This document shows positions 43,949 to 53,194 of a stretch of 64,000 bases of DNA, in pieces. The notes under the pieces are model-generated. The model saw nothing but the letters and a program-made list of their open reading frames with translations. It was not told the origin of the DNA and did not search any database. The translations under genes and the position numbers were made by a program. Source of the DNA: Methanolobus psychrophilus R15. Its GTDB lineage: Archaea; Halobacteriota; Methanosarcinia; Methanosarcinales; Methanosarcinaceae. The DNA lies in NCBI GenBank assembly GCA_000306725.1, contig CP003083.1, positions 744,001-808,000 of the forward strand, read 5' to 3'. Position 1 is the stretch's first letter; the number at the start of each line of letters is the position of its first letter.

Positions 43949-44932
43949 TCAATATTTTCCGGAAATCCACATCGAAATAATCCGTGGGATACTCAATATC
44001 CTTAATCTCATGGCAGCCTGGAATGATACAAAAGGGTCTTTTATTCCATAAATTGGCATTGTTTTGGTGTCCCAGACCATTATTAAAGCCCCCATTATTA
44101 TAAGCACACACCCTTGCATGGTTTTAATGAATATCGGTTCATGCAGGAAAAGGGAGCCTAGTATTATACCGCTTACCGGTTCGAGTAATGCCAACACGCT
44201 TACTGTCTGCGCGGGGATCTTTGCAGCACTGTTAAGATAGAGCAGGGATGCAAATGCCGTCGTCACAATACCGAACATGATCAGGACAGGAAGGTTCAGC
44301 TCAAGGACCTCTACCGGTACCCTGCTGCCAAATGGCAGCAATATAAGCAAACTGATTAGCGCTGACCAGAAAAGCTGTGACATGCCTGAATAATCTGTTT
44401 TCAAATAGCTGACTGTCATTATGGTGCCACTGTAAGAAAGACCGGACATGAGCCCGAATAACACTCCCAGCAGAAGGTTAGTGCCGCCTCCAAAAAGTCC
44501 CCCCACAGGAGTTACCACTAACATGATACCAAGAAGTGACAGGGAAAGAGACATCAATCCGCGCATGGTTATCTTCTCCCGCAGGAAAAGAGGGGATAGA
44601 AGTGTTACATATACAGGGGCAGTGTAGAGCAGAAGGACAGCAGTGGAAAGCCCGACATAACCGATCGATCTGAAATATGAGTATGCGGTAATTACATTGA
44701 ACACGCCTATAAGCAACATATACCGCTTCTTTTTGTCCAGCCGGAAAACATCGTATCTTCTTTTTACGAGCAGGTACACAACCAGTAATGAGAAACCGAA
44801 CAGGAGCCTGTAAAATATAATGGAGCTTACTTCCATCCCATGGATGTGGTTCAAAAAGACACCGCTTGAACCGAAGATCGTACATGCAATGATCAGTTCA
44901 AGGTAGGAGTGGTGGCCGTTTTTAAGTTCCAT
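43949..44932 (-). CDS. DMT superfamily transporter (EamA)
   Basis: This 327-residue membrane protein has ten hydrophobic segments arranged as two EamA repeats. Typical features are IFGSSGVFLNHI in segment 1, YTAPVYVTLLSPLFLREKI closing repeat 1, and LALLEPVSGIILGSLFLHEPI closing repeat 2. EamA proteins export metabolites or nucleotide sugars, and no substrate is suggested by the context. Start 44932 (MELKNGHHS) is preferred; the in-frame start at 44962 adds ten residues. It converges with the S-layer gene across a terminator. Confidence 0.92.
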   Translation of the reverse strand: MELKNGHHSYLELIIACTIFGSSGVFLNHIHGMEVSSIIFYRLLFGFSLLVVYLLVKRRYDVFRLDKKKRYMLLIGVFNVITAYSYFRSIGYVGLSTAVLLLYTAPVYVTLLSPLFLREKITMRGLMSLSLSLLGIMLVVTPVGGLFGGGTNLLLGVLFGLMSGLSYSGTIMTVSYLKTDYSGMSQLFWSALISLLILLPFGSRVPVEVLELNLPVLIMFGIVTTAFASLLYLNSAAKIPAQTVSVLALLEPVSGIILGSLFLHEPIFIKTMQGCVLIIMGALIMVWDTKTMPIYGIKDPFVSFQAAMRLRILSIPRIISMWISGKY

Positions 44933-45236
44933 ATTGATGGTGCGATATAATGTAATATACATTTAAATAAGTACTGTAGAATAAAATATATAGATGCACA
45001 AATCGCTTCTATCGGCCATATTAAAGAGATTCTGACCGCAGATATCCATAGTTACACTTTGCGAAATATAATTTTAAGTGTATAATAAGATTTTTGACAA
45101 TATATGTATTTTCCACTGGAAATAAGGGGGTACACGTATCAATGTTTACATAGCATACCATCAGAATAGAATGTTATTATATATTACAGAGACTAATAGG
45201 AAGATATATTATCAAGATATTATCGGAGTTGAATTA
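44933..45236. other. Divergent promoter region
   Basis: An AT-rich gap between the DMT transporter and the NYN-domain gene. It holds several TATA-like boxes (for example ATATTACAG and AGATATATTATC near 45181-45212) and no gene or RNA that I can identify. Confidence 0.35.
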
Positions 45237-45752
45237 ATGTATACTTCTCAAAACGGAGGTGCACCATTTAAGAACCAGAGAATGGCTGTGTTTGCTGATG
45301 TACAGAATATGTTCTATTCTGCCAGGAATAACTATTACGACAGCAGGCTGGACTATGATAAATTGCTGGCTGCTGTTCTCAAAGGCAGACCGCTTGTAAG
45401 GGCAATATCTTACCTTGTCGAGACCGAAGAGATCGATCAGTCCGGATTCAAGTACCTGCTAAAAAGCATAGGCTGGGAGGTCAGGACAAAGCAATTGAAG
45501 ATACGTCCTGACGGTTCCACTAAAGGCGACTGGGATATGGGAATCGCAATAGATGCAATATCCATTTCCCATAAAATAGATACTGTGGCACTCGTGAGTG
45601 GAGATGGTGACTTTACGGCCCTTGTGAACCATCTGAAAGCTTCCGGTGTGCGCGTTGAAGTGTACTCCTTTGAGAGGAACACGGCTTCAGAGCTTATCAA
45701 CTCTGCCACAGAATATTACCCGATCGATGAGAGTTTCCTGCGCAGAAAATAA
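45237..45752 (+). CDS. NYN domain (LabA/DUF88-like) protein
   Basis: This 171-residue protein is a PIN-like NYN-domain protein, a fold of metal-dependent ribonucleases. Conserved acidic sites are AVFADVQNM (first Asp), KGDWDMGIAIDA and LVSGDGDFTALV. It resembles the LabA/YacP-type group with a single domain and no added RNA-binding part. A role in RNA processing is likely by family, with no known substrate. Start 45237 fits the family; in-frame starts further upstream would add an AT-rich leader. Confidence 0.88.
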   Translation: MYTSQNGGAPFKNQRMAVFADVQNMFYSARNNYYDSRLDYDKLLAAVLKGRPLVRAISYLVETEEIDQSGFKYLLKSIGWEVRTKQLKIRPDGSTKGDWDMGIAIDAISISHKIDTVALVSGDGDFTALVNHLKASGVRVEVYSFERNTASELINSATEYYPIDESFLRRK

Positions 45753-45755
45753 GTA

Positions 45756-45769
45756 TTTCCGGCCGGAAA
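45756..45769. terminator. GC-rich palindrome between convergent genes
   Basis: TTTCCGGCCGGAAA is a perfect 14-base palindrome in the 54-base gap between the NYN gene and the convergent P-type ATPase gene. It is either a bidirectional terminator or a protein-binding site. Confidence 0.35.
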
Positions 45770-45806
45770 CGTATCACATCCCTGCTCAGGGAAGCAATTT
45801 CTGGCC

Positions 45807-48455
45807 TTACGAAAGGTATCCTTTTTTATAAAGATATTTCTCAAACTCTATCAGGAAGAACACTGTGCTGGACACAAGTATTATCATCAGCCAGTCTGCT
45901 GCCAGTATAGGTGCTGTGGAAAAAATAGAGTTAATGGTAGGCTCATAAGTAATTACCAGCTGCAGGAATAGCACGACAGCAATACCCAGCAGCATGAACT
46001 TATTTGACAGCAGGTCCCTGAATACATATTCATGCAGTGATTTGGAGTTGAACAGATAGAATATCTGGAAAAATACTATGGTGTTCAGAGCGACAGTACG
46101 TGCTGCATCCAGATTTTCCATGTTACTATCCAGTTTCATGAAAAAGGTCAGGTATGCGCCTGCAACGATCAAAAGCGAGACAAATATAACCCTTCTCTTG
46201 ATCAGAGAGATAAGTATAGGCTCACTGGGAGGCCTTGGAGGCCTTTTCAGTATACCCCTTTCCTTTGGCTCCATGGTTATGGGAACACCAAGACCGATCG
46301 CTGTTACTGTGTTGAGCCACAGTATCTGCAACGGCACCAGAGGCAATGTAAGCCCCAGAAGTACTGCGAGTACTATGGAAAGACCTTGTCCTCCGTTTGT
46401 GGGCAGTGTCCATAGCAGTATCTTCTGTATCTTGCTGTAGACATCCCTGCCCTCCTCGATAGCCGATACTATAGAGGAGAAATTATCGTCAGCCAGTACC
46501 ATATCGGAAGCTTCTTTTGCAACCTCAGTGCCTGTAAGTCCCATGGCGATTCCAATGTCGGCGGTTTTGAGAGCAGGAGCATCATTTATACCATCGCCGG
46601 TGACTGCGACCACCTCTCCCATCTCTTTGAGAAGCTTAACTATCCTTAGTTTATCCCCGGGAGAAGTCCGTGCGAACACAGAGACTGAACCTAAGCGCTG
46701 GCCCAGATGCTCATCGGACATTTCCTCTATATCTTTTCCGGAAAGGGCACCTTCTGTTTCGATGCCTATCTTAGTGGCAATGGCATAGGCTGTTCTCAGG
46801 TGATCCCCTGTGATCATTATAACTCTGATACCTGCTAGCTTGCAGCTCGCTACAGCTTCCATTACCCCGTCCCTGGGGGGATCCATCATCCCCTGCAGAC
46901 CAACAAATACAAGGTCCCCGATATCCTCCGCTTCTATCCTTTCCACATCTGAAGGCACATCCTTATATGCCATACCCAGTACCCTCAGTGCATCCGAGGC
47001 CATCTGTTCAGCTGCCTGGGAGACTCCTTGCATGTCCACGGGACCGGTGCGCTGCCCGTCAAACTGTGAAACACACATACTCAGAATCTTTTCAGGGGAG
47101 CCTTTCACATAAATCACCTTTGAGCCGTCCTCTTTCTTATGCAATGTAGCCATGAATCTCTCTTCCGGCTCAAAAGGCACAATATCCTCCCGTGGTAGGT
47201 AGAACTTCCCGGCTTTCAGGCCGGATATGAGCAGCGCACCTTCAGTGGGGTCTCCGTCGATATTATCCACACCCCGGAAAGATGCATCATTGCACAAAGC
47301 ACCCGCTTTGAGCGTTTCCATGAGAGCGTTATCATTTGCAGGATCAGTCCTTGACCCATCCAGCAGGAACTCACCCTCAGGAAGGTAACCAGTACCTGTG
47401 ACATCATACAATTTACCGGCAGCATACACCTGGGTCACAGTCATCTGATTCTTTGTGAGGGTGCCGGTCTTGTCGGTACAGATGACAGTGGCGCTGCCAA
47501 GTGTCTCGACCGCTGGTACGGTCCGGATGATAGTGTTCTTTGCAGCCATCCTGTTTACGCCCATAGCCATGGATATGGTTATGACCGCAGGCAAGCCTTC
47601 GGGGATTGCTGCAACGGCAAGACTTACAGAAGCCATGAAGATCTCAACGGTATCATATCCTCTCAATAAGCCTATTGCAAAAGTGAGCGAAGCGATTGCC
47701 ACGATCACAACTGATAAAACCACGCTCATACGCGACAACTTACGTAGGAGGGGGGTGGATATCTCCTTGCTTTCCCTGATGAACTCGGATATCCTGCCTA
47801 TCTGGGTCGCATTGCCTGTGGCCACCACGATACCTCTGCCCTGGCCCTGGTTGATCAAGGTTCCTGCAAAGGAAACATTCTTCTGGTCACCAAAGGACGT
47901 GCATCCGGTATCAATAGCCGCAGTACTTTTTTCCACCGGAACAGATTCCCCGGTCAATATGGATTCATCTGCCCTCAGGTTCTTAACATAGAACAGGCGC
48001 AGATCAGCGGGCACTCTATCCCCTGCTTCCAGCAGTATCACATCACCTACAACAAGCTCCCTGCTTGGCAGCATATTGCTCATGCCACCCCTCAGGACTC
48101 TTGCTTCAGGCACCAGTAACTTAGAAAGGGATTCAAGGGCATGCTGGGCCTTTCCTTCCTGTATGAAACCTATTATCGCATTTGCCAGGACCACAAGCAG
48201 GATAACGATTGCGTCAACATACAGTTCTAAAAAGAATGTGATTGCAGCAGCTATGAGCAGCAAATATATCAGAGGACTTGCGAACTGCTTGAAGAACCGA
48301 TAAACTGAACCATGTTCCTGTTTAGACGATACTTCATTATATCCATCCCGCGCAAGCCTGATCTCAGCCTCTTCCGGACTTAAGCCCTCAGGATGACTAT
48401 TGAATAACATAAAGGCATCTTCTGAAGGGATACTACACCACTGCTCTTCAGCCAT
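45807..48455 (-). CDS. Calcium-type (IIA-like) cation-transporting P-type ATPase
   Basis: This 882-residue pump has the A-domain ILTGESVPV, the phosphorylation site ICTDKTGTLTKNQ (Asp 328), KGSPEKIL in the nucleotide domain, and VTGDGINDAPALKTADIGIA at the hinge. Membrane segment 4 reads AAIPEGLPAVITISMAMGV. The PEGLPAV signature is that of PMR1/SERCA-like Ca2+ (or Mn2+) pumps and differs from the type IIC-like pump at 17.3 kb. The start is ATG 48455. It faces the NYN gene and is followed upstream by the PII/DUF1538 operon in the same direction. Confidence 0.94.
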   Translation of the reverse strand: MAEEQWCSIPSEDAFMLFNSHPEGLSPEEAEIRLARDGYNEVSSKQEHGSVYRFFKQFASPLIYLLLIAAAITFFLELYVDAIVILLVVLANAIIGFIQEGKAQHALESLSKLLVPEARVLRGGMSNMLPSRELVVGDVILLEAGDRVPADLRLFYVKNLRADESILTGESVPVEKSTAAIDTGCTSFGDQKNVSFAGTLINQGQGRGIVVATGNATQIGRISEFIRESKEISTPLLRKLSRMSVVLSVVIVAIASLTFAIGLLRGYDTVEIFMASVSLAVAAIPEGLPAVITISMAMGVNRMAAKNTIIRTVPAVETLGSATVICTDKTGTLTKNQMTVTQVYAAGKLYDVTGTGYLPEGEFLLDGSRTDPANDNALMETLKAGALCNDASFRGVDNIDGDPTEGALLISGLKAGKFYLPREDIVPFEPEERFMATLHKKEDGSKVIYVKGSPEKILSMCVSQFDGQRTGPVDMQGVSQAAEQMASDALRVLGMAYKDVPSDVERIEAEDIGDLVFVGLQGMMDPPRDGVMEAVASCKLAGIRVIMITGDHLRTAYAIATKIGIETEGALSGKDIEEMSDEHLGQRLGSVSVFARTSPGDKLRIVKLLKEMGEVVAVTGDGINDAPALKTADIGIAMGLTGTEVAKEASDMVLADDNFSSIVSAIEEGRDVYSKIQKILLWTLPTNGGQGLSIVLAVLLGLTLPLVPLQILWLNTVTAIGLGVPITMEPKERGILKRPPRPPSEPILISLIKRRVIFVSLLIVAGAYLTFFMKLDSNMENLDAARTVALNTIVFFQIFYLFNSKSLHEYVFRDLLSNKFMLLGIAVVLFLQLVITYEPTINSIFSTAPILAADWLMIILVSSTVFFLIEFEKYLYKKGYLS

Positions 48456-48610
48456 AGGAACAAAGAGATGGCAAAAAGATAAATAACTTGCTGTTATAGC
48501 CCTCTGAGTTTTTCCATATCAGAGGGCGATGAAACATCAAATTAATGTACAGATTCAGAATTACTAATATAGGGAAGTAGAACTGTCAGTGACATCTGAC
48601 TGATAAAAAA

Positions 48611-49009
48611 TTAAGTTTTATCCCTTCGGTCGCTAACTTCTTCGTCTGCCACAGGAGAATGGAGATCGCACTGTTGATGCAAATCGCACAAGATATGTGC
48701 AGTCCCGAATACCCTTTCAAGAGGGACCACGAATCCCAGTCCACAACCTGGCTTATTAAGGCCTACATTTCTATTGATGGAATCTATGATCGCATCTGCA
48801 TTTGAATGTTCAGATAAGGTGAGAACTATTTCTTTTTCGGGCTCTATAAGCATGCCAAGGAGACTTTTGTTCTCATGGACACCTGTGCCGCGCCCAAAGA
48901 TAATTGTTCCTCCTCTGGCTCCTGCTTTACGGGATGCTTTTACAACCTTGTCACCCCACCCTTTTTTTACTATTGTCACTATCAGGACCAGATCATTTTC
49001 ATTAGACAT
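48611..49009 (-). CDS. PII-like regulatory protein
   Basis: This 132-residue protein resembles the PII signal-protein fold: LVLIVTIVKKGWGDKVVKAS, then ARGGTIIFGRGTG and a flexible loop GVHENKSLLGMLIEPEKEI. It lacks the classical T-loop Tyr-uridylylation motif. The C-terminal extension after residue 100 has cysteines and acidic residues (ILCDLHQQCDLH, VADEEVSDRRDKT). It overlaps the DUF1538 gene by eight bases. PII-like proteins commonly bind nucleotides and control membrane transporters next to them, so it probably gates the DUF1538 proteins. Confidence 0.85.
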   Translation of the reverse strand: MSNENDLVLIVTIVKKGWGDKVVKASRKAGARGGTIIFGRGTGVHENKSLLGMLIEPEKEIVLTLSEHSNADAIIDSINRNVGLNKPGCGLGFVVPLERVFGTAHILCDLHQQCDLHSPVADEEVSDRRDKT

Positions 49010-49727
49010 TATACTTACCTCCTATATACCGCATATATACGCCTAAAAGCATTACAAAGATGATGGGTGCCAGCGCTATGAGTGCTATCATACCGAAACC
49101 ATCAATTACGGGATCCCTGCCCTCCTGGGCTGATGCCACACCAACGGCCATCGACATGAGGAAAGTGACGGCCATGGGACCTGTAGCCACTCCTCCCGCG
49201 TCAAAGGCAATAGCTATGAAATCCTTATCCGAAAGCCACATCAACACTATAGCAAGAAGATAGCCGGGTACAATAATGTAAAGGAAGGGAATCCCATACA
49301 CCAGTTTGGCCATTCCTATGGCAACAAATACCGCAACGCTGAAAGAAAGCGTATAAAGCATCAGTTTTGACCTTATGTAACCACTGGATGATTTCTCTAT
49401 CTGGTAGCATAGTACCCTTACAGCAGGCTCTGCAAAGGTGGCAAGGAAGCCAAGGAAGAAGCCAACTGGTATCATAAGCCATTGATGCTCCATCTTTCCG
49501 AAAAAGCTGCCTATCTCTGTTCCTATCGGAAGGAAGCCATTGTAAACACCATATAGGAATAATATCATTCCAAGAGCTGTCATCGCTATGCCCAGAAAGA
49601 GCTTTACAAGCTGGGAAGAGGGAAACTTAAGGTAGAGTAACTGGAATATTATGAAAAATACTATCAGAGGCAGCAAAGCCTGCAGAACCTCAACAGATAT
49701 AGATAGCAAGCTTTGGCTATGACTCAA
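49002..49727 (-). CDS. DUF1538 membrane protein (second of pair)
   Basis: This 241-residue protein has about seven hydrophobic segments. Its DUF1538 features are FAEPAVRVLCYQIEK in the middle and IAFDAGGVATGPMAVTFLMS near the C-terminus. The family is of unknown function but looks like a transporter half: the two copies in this operon share the same motif order, so they probably form a heterodimer. The start overlaps the stop of the first DUF1538 gene (ATGA), and its end overlaps the PII-like gene start. Confidence 0.88.
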   Translation of the reverse strand: MSHSQSLLSISVEVLQALLPLIVFFIIFQLLYLKFPSSQLVKLFLGIAMTALGMILFLYGVYNGFLPIGTEIGSFFGKMEHQWLMIPVGFFLGFLATFAEPAVRVLCYQIEKSSSGYIRSKLMLYTLSFSVAVFVAIGMAKLVYGIPFLYIIVPGYLLAIVLMWLSDKDFIAIAFDAGGVATGPMAVTFLMSMAVGVASAQEGRDPVIDGFGMIALIALAPIIFVMLLGVYMRYIGGKYNV

Positions 49728-50413
49728 GCGAGCACCCCCATGAGCATCACGCTTAGTATTGGGCCAATTGAAGCAAGGCCTATCAGGCCGAAGCCTTCGG
49801 ACAGCTCAGACTTTTCCCCCAGCACTGATACCACACCTATACCCAGTGCCAGGATCACAGGCACGGTCATAGGACCTGTGGTCACACCTCCGGCGTCATA
49901 GGCTATGGCAAGATATTCGGGTTTCGTGAAAAAAGATAGCATAATAACGATCAGATAGCCCACTGTCAGCAGGTACTTTATCGGTACACCATAGACTATC
50001 CTGAGCATGGAAACAGATACAAAGAAACCTACCCCAAGAGCAATGGACAGGATCAGTACGTTACGGGAAATACCATTCTCGGACACCGAATCGATCATCG
50101 TGCTCAGCACCCTTACATCAGGTTCTGCAAGTGTCGCCATGAAAGATAGCAAAAAGGCGACTCCCACAATGAAGATCAAAGAATTGTGCTTTGGAAGTTC
50201 GGAGCCGATAGATTCTCCGATAGGCAACATTCCCAGCTTGACGCCCATGAGGAAAAAGACCATGCCTGCTATAACCATTATAGCCCCTGTAAAGAAAGAG
50301 AGGAACATACCGGAATTAAGGCCAATGACCAGCATAATCAGGAGTACAGCTGCTGTCAATGGCAATACAGCCTGGACTACCTCCTTGAATGTTTCTTTGA
50401 AATCCTGTATCAT
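49724..50413 (-). CDS. DUF1538 membrane protein (first of pair)
   Basis: This 229-residue membrane protein has about seven hydrophobic segments with TLAEPDVRVLSTMIDSV and IAYDAGGVTTGPMTVPVILA, the DUF1538 signature in a more canonical form than the second copy. It is the first gene of a three-gene operon with the second DUF1538 protein and a PII-like protein. A two-subunit transporter controlled by a PII protein is the simplest model. The substrate is unknown, since the acidic Asp-Ala-Gly-Gly site does not identify one. Confidence 0.9.
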   Translation of the reverse strand: MIQDFKETFKEVVQAVLPLTAAVLLIMLVIGLNSGMFLSFFTGAIMVIAGMVFFLMGVKLGMLPIGESIGSELPKHNSLIFIVGVAFLLSFMATLAEPDVRVLSTMIDSVSENGISRNVLILSIALGVGFFVSVSMLRIVYGVPIKYLLTVGYLIVIMLSFFTKPEYLAIAYDAGGVTTGPMTVPVILALGIGVVSVLGEKSELSEGFGLIGLASIGPILSVMLMGVLA

Positions 50414-50529
50414 GTAAAATATCCTCCCGCGGAACAGAGCAACGGCAGAGCGAAGCCTAAAAGGTAAATAGGAGCAATACTACATGAGTATTGCTATTAG
50501 TATAATTAGCAGGTACTATTGTACTGCTT

Positions 50530-51153
50530 TCATTCCTGCTTGTTTTCCGGTTTGCCCTTTCCTGCATTCTTCTTCCTGACAGGTGTTGGTATGATATGTT
50601 TGCGAACAAAGACAGCAAGCACGATAAGCACCAGAGCGATCCAGAGAGCCTGCATCAGGCCGTATTGGAGGTCCGTGCCTATGATCCATGCATGAAAGAA
50701 GACGAGTACGAATCCCAGGTAATTCAATGCGTGGATGTTCTTCCATTTTTTAGGTATCCTCTTTCTGTAAACACCTGCCAGAACCGCTATTATGATGAGG
50801 TAAAGGGCAGGCCTGCCTGCAAGCCCCAGGAAGTCCATAAAAGGATAGAAAACAGGTAAAAACGCGTTCAAGCCGAATTGGTAGGCAATAAGGATTGGAT
50901 GTATCAGGATCAAAACAACCCCTACTCTTGCAAGATGATGGTGGACATTCATAAAAGGCCTCCCAAACACCTTCCTCATCTGGAGCATGTACTCCGATGA
51001 CACTATTGCAAGGGAGAGGAAAAGATACCCGAAGAGTCCTGCTGCCCTGACGGCCATCCTTATTGCTACATCCCTTTCCTGTAACAGGAAGAAAAGTATT
51101 ATCCCTGCCACAACCACCAAAGAGGAAACTATGAGCTCTCTTTCATACTTCAT
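50530..51153 (-). CDS. Ferric reductase-like transmembrane heme protein
   Basis: This 207-residue protein has about six membrane segments and resembles the ferric reductase/YedZ-type domain. Likely heme-binding histidines are in VHHHLARVGVVLILIHP (about residues 72-88) and in FVLVFFHAWIIG. The C-terminus is basic. It lacks the FAD/NAD domain of full ferric reductases, so it may pass electrons to or from another protein. The start is placed at 51153 (MKYEREL); 51162 is possible, and a much longer frame to 51378 has an unlikely 75-residue leader. Context gives no partner. Confidence 0.82.
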   Translation of the reverse strand: MKYERELIVSSLVVVAGIILFFLLQERDVAIRMAVRAAGLFGYLFLSLAIVSSEYMLQMRKVFGRPFMNVHHHLARVGVVLILIHPILIAYQFGLNAFLPVFYPFMDFLGLAGRPALYLIIIAVLAGVYRKRIPKKWKNIHALNYLGFVLVFFHAWIIGTDLQYGLMQALWIALVLIVLAVFVRKHIIPTPVRKKNAGKGKPENKQE

Positions 51154-51502
51154 GTATATCATTTTTACATTTAAGCAATATGAACTTAACCGGTTTAGTG
51201 TTTTAAAATTTTTTTCGTCGGGAGTTAGTATTCGTTCATGATAATTTCCAAATGCATCTTCGATTAAGAAAGTTGAAAAAATACATATACAATTCAAATT
51301 TAAAATAGCTGCATTGTAAGTTCTTAGGATTATGATTTTTGCATGTTTGCGCTTACCCTGAAAAAGAAGGAAAGCCATAAAAAAAGTTTTTGGATATCCG
51401 GTGTTCCTTTATCTCTGCCCATGCACCCGGCAACGTGAAAGTTCCACCTGTCGGATTCATTGACAAAGACAATAACCGGAAAATACCGAAATTACAAACG
51501 CC
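51154..51502. other. Gap between ferric reductase-like and small-protein genes
   Basis: This 349-base AT-rich stretch has no clear gene. A minus-strand frame extends the ferric reductase-like ORF to 51378 but looks non-coding. I see no RNA gene. Confidence 0.3.
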
Positions 51503-51697
51503 TTATTTTAACTGTAGCCAGATGGCTTTGATAGCATCTATCTCTAGGTGAGTATACCCTTCCTTATTTATATCCCACTTCAGGCTAAGGACCCCGTCAT
51601 TACATTCCGCAACTATACCCCGGTAGTTGTCCTCTCCTCCAGTATCGATCTCAACTTCCTTCTGCATATAGTACTTTTCAATAAAAGACTGTTTCAC
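51503..51697 (-). CDS. Small conserved-looking protein, 64 residues
   Basis: This short protein reads as a single beta-rich domain with acidic and hydrophobic alternation: YYMQKEVEIDTGGEDNYRGI and a second half, GVLSLKWDINKEGYTHLEID, that resembles small SH3/Sm-like barrels of methanogens. I do not recognise a named family. A strong ribosome binding site, GGGGGA, lies eight bases before ATG 51697, which supports it as a real gene. It may bind RNA or a partner protein. Confidence 0.7.
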   Translation of the reverse strand: MKQSFIEKYYMQKEVEIDTGGEDNYRGIVAECNDGVLSLKWDINKEGYTHLEIDAIKAIWLQLK

Positions 51698-51890
51698 TTC
51701 TATCCCCCCTTGTTAAGAACGGATCATGACCAAAGTTTGCTGATGGAGCCGCTCCCTTTTAAAAGGGTATTTTATTTTACTTATACTTTATCAGCTGCAT
51801 GGAGATAAGATGCACCAAAGTATGATACTAAACTTGAAATGAAAGATAAATAAAGAAAGGTCTATAACTTAAAAACTAAAAAAAAAGAAG

Positions 51891-51962
51891 TACATCAGCC
51901 GGGATTCGAACCCGGGTTCTAGCGTTGGCAACGCCAGGTGATGACCGCTACACTACTGATGT
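51891..51962 (-). tRNA. tRNA-Gly (anticodon GCC)
   Basis: The minus strand folds into a cloverleaf. The acceptor arm is ACATCAG/CTGATGT, the anticodon stem TGGCG/CGCTA encloses loop TTGCCAA, and the T-arm CCGGG-TTCGAAT-CCCGG is canonical. CCA is not encoded. The end coordinates are accurate to about one base. Confidence 0.93.
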
Positions 51963-51980
51963 CCTGCGATTACTTATAGG

Positions 51981-52054
51981 TGCCCAGACCCGGATTTGAA
52001 CCGGGGACAACTGCCTCTTCAGGGCAGCGCTCTCCCGAACTGAGCTACCTGGGC
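51981..52054 (-). tRNA. tRNA-Phe (anticodon GAA)
   Basis: The minus strand gives acceptor GCCCAGG paired with TCTGGGC, anticodon stem CTGCC/GGCAG around loop CTGAAGA, and T-arm CCCGG-TTCAAAT-CCGGG. There is no intron. It lies 18 bases from the tRNA-Gly gene. Confidence 0.95.
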
Positions 52055-52122
52055 TTGAGTGTCCTTGCACCTAATAGATGTTTTTGCATTTATATTTTTC
52101 GAATCCTGCCGGAGGATTCTGG

Positions 52123-52196
<74 letters not shown>

Positions 52197-52572
52197 ATGC
52201 AATTTATGTTTTGCCGTAAAAGACTCCTGAGAATCCCGGGCGATACGTTGCATATTACAGCAAGCATCAAGCGCCTAACAGCATCCCTCCTAATGCATTA
52301 TTGTTGATAAAGGTTTTGGGTTGATGTGCCTGGTACCAACCTACACACGAATGACTCAATGTGCTAAAGGCCATATTAAGAGACATATTTACAAACAAAG
52401 CATTATAAATACAGAAAACATGTTTTTAGACATGTTTTTAGCTTTAAATTGCAAATAAATGGCTAAAATTAACAATTTGTATCGGATTACTGATGAATAT
52501 GACCATCCAACATTCCAATATCCGGCAGACCATATATCCAATAGAGGACACCAGGGAAGTAAGGCGGGCGGC
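52197..52572. other. AT-rich gap upstream of the tRNA cluster with a tandem repeat
   Basis: The 12-base unit ACATGTTTTTAG occurs twice in tandem at 52418-52441. No gene is evident in this stretch. The tRNA promoter should lie at its left end, where AACATAAATTG stands just before tRNA-Val in minus orientation. Confidence 0.35.
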
Positions 52573-53019
52573 TTATCCACCATAGAAGGTATAAGGGGTT
52601 GATGTGGCACCCGGAACGTTCCTTGAAGAGCCGTCAGGATATATCATTGTCAGCACGTCCACTTTTGTTCCGAGAGCGCGTGAATCGTGCAGGTAATACT
52701 CGGAATTCTGCCTGGAAATATTGCTGACATGAACTACCGCATGGTTCCTGCCGATTTCCCTGACCTCTACCTGCTCAAAGTCGAAAAGGACATTCTCGAT
52801 CGTTGGCTGGAGATTATAACTTCCAAGGAGGAACACATAGGCCCTTGAGAACATGTCAAGCTCATAATAAAAAGTCACCTGTGCATCGGTACCTTCAAAC
52901 CTGATGTCCATCTGCTTGAGATGTATATACTGCCCTTCTTCATTAAGAGCATATCCTGTCACAGATAACGAAAGAATTGCAACTAGCAGTATAAATAGGA
53001 ACAATAACGCCTGTTTCAT
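52573..53019 (-). CDS. Exported protein of unknown function
   Basis: This 148-residue protein starts with a signal peptide (MKQALLFLFILLVAILSLSV). The mature part looks beta-rich, with strands such as DAQVTFYYELDMFSRAYVFL and HAVVHVSNISRQ, and ends without an anchor. I do not recognise the family; similar short exported proteins are common in Methanosarcinaceae. It should lie outside the membrane. It is divergent from lonB. Confidence 0.7.
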   Translation of the reverse strand: MKQALLFLFILLVAILSLSVTGYALNEEGQYIHLKQMDIRFEGTDAQVTFYYELDMFSRAYVFLLGSYNLQPTIENVLFDFEQVEVREIGRNHAVVHVSNISRQNSEYYLHDSRALGTKVDVLTMIYPDGSSRNVPGATSTPYTFYGG

Positions 53020-53142
53020 GCTGTACCCGACATATCCATATCAATAAGTAGATTCTTATACGGTGCCAGCATTAATAAATGTTGGTTTAGTTTGAGGTAC
53101 TTTGATATAATGTGATTTACAAACTACTTAAAAACCGTTAAG

Positions 53143-53150
53143 TATATATT
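53143..53150 (+). promoter_or_regulatory. TATA box of lonB
   Basis: TATATATT at 53143-53150 predicts a transcription start near 53171. That lies after a possible GTG start at 53165, which is one reason to place the lonB start at ATG 53195. Confidence 0.5.
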
Positions 53151-53194
53151 TTGTACGTACTTCAGTGAACAAACTAGAAACTTGTGAGCAGATT

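Noticed and set aside
51386-51540. Protein-like reading of a fragment near 51.4 kb
   Set aside because: Short stretches look peptide-like in more than one frame but no start, motif or consistent frame supports a gene.
52389-52610. A 73-codon minus-strand frame in the gap before the exported protein gene
   Set aside because: AT-rich, overlaps the 3' end of the exported protein gene and has no recognisable features.
53165-53194. GTG 53165 as the lonB start
   Set aside because: The TATA box position puts the transcription start downstream of it; ATG 53195 is more likely, though not certain.
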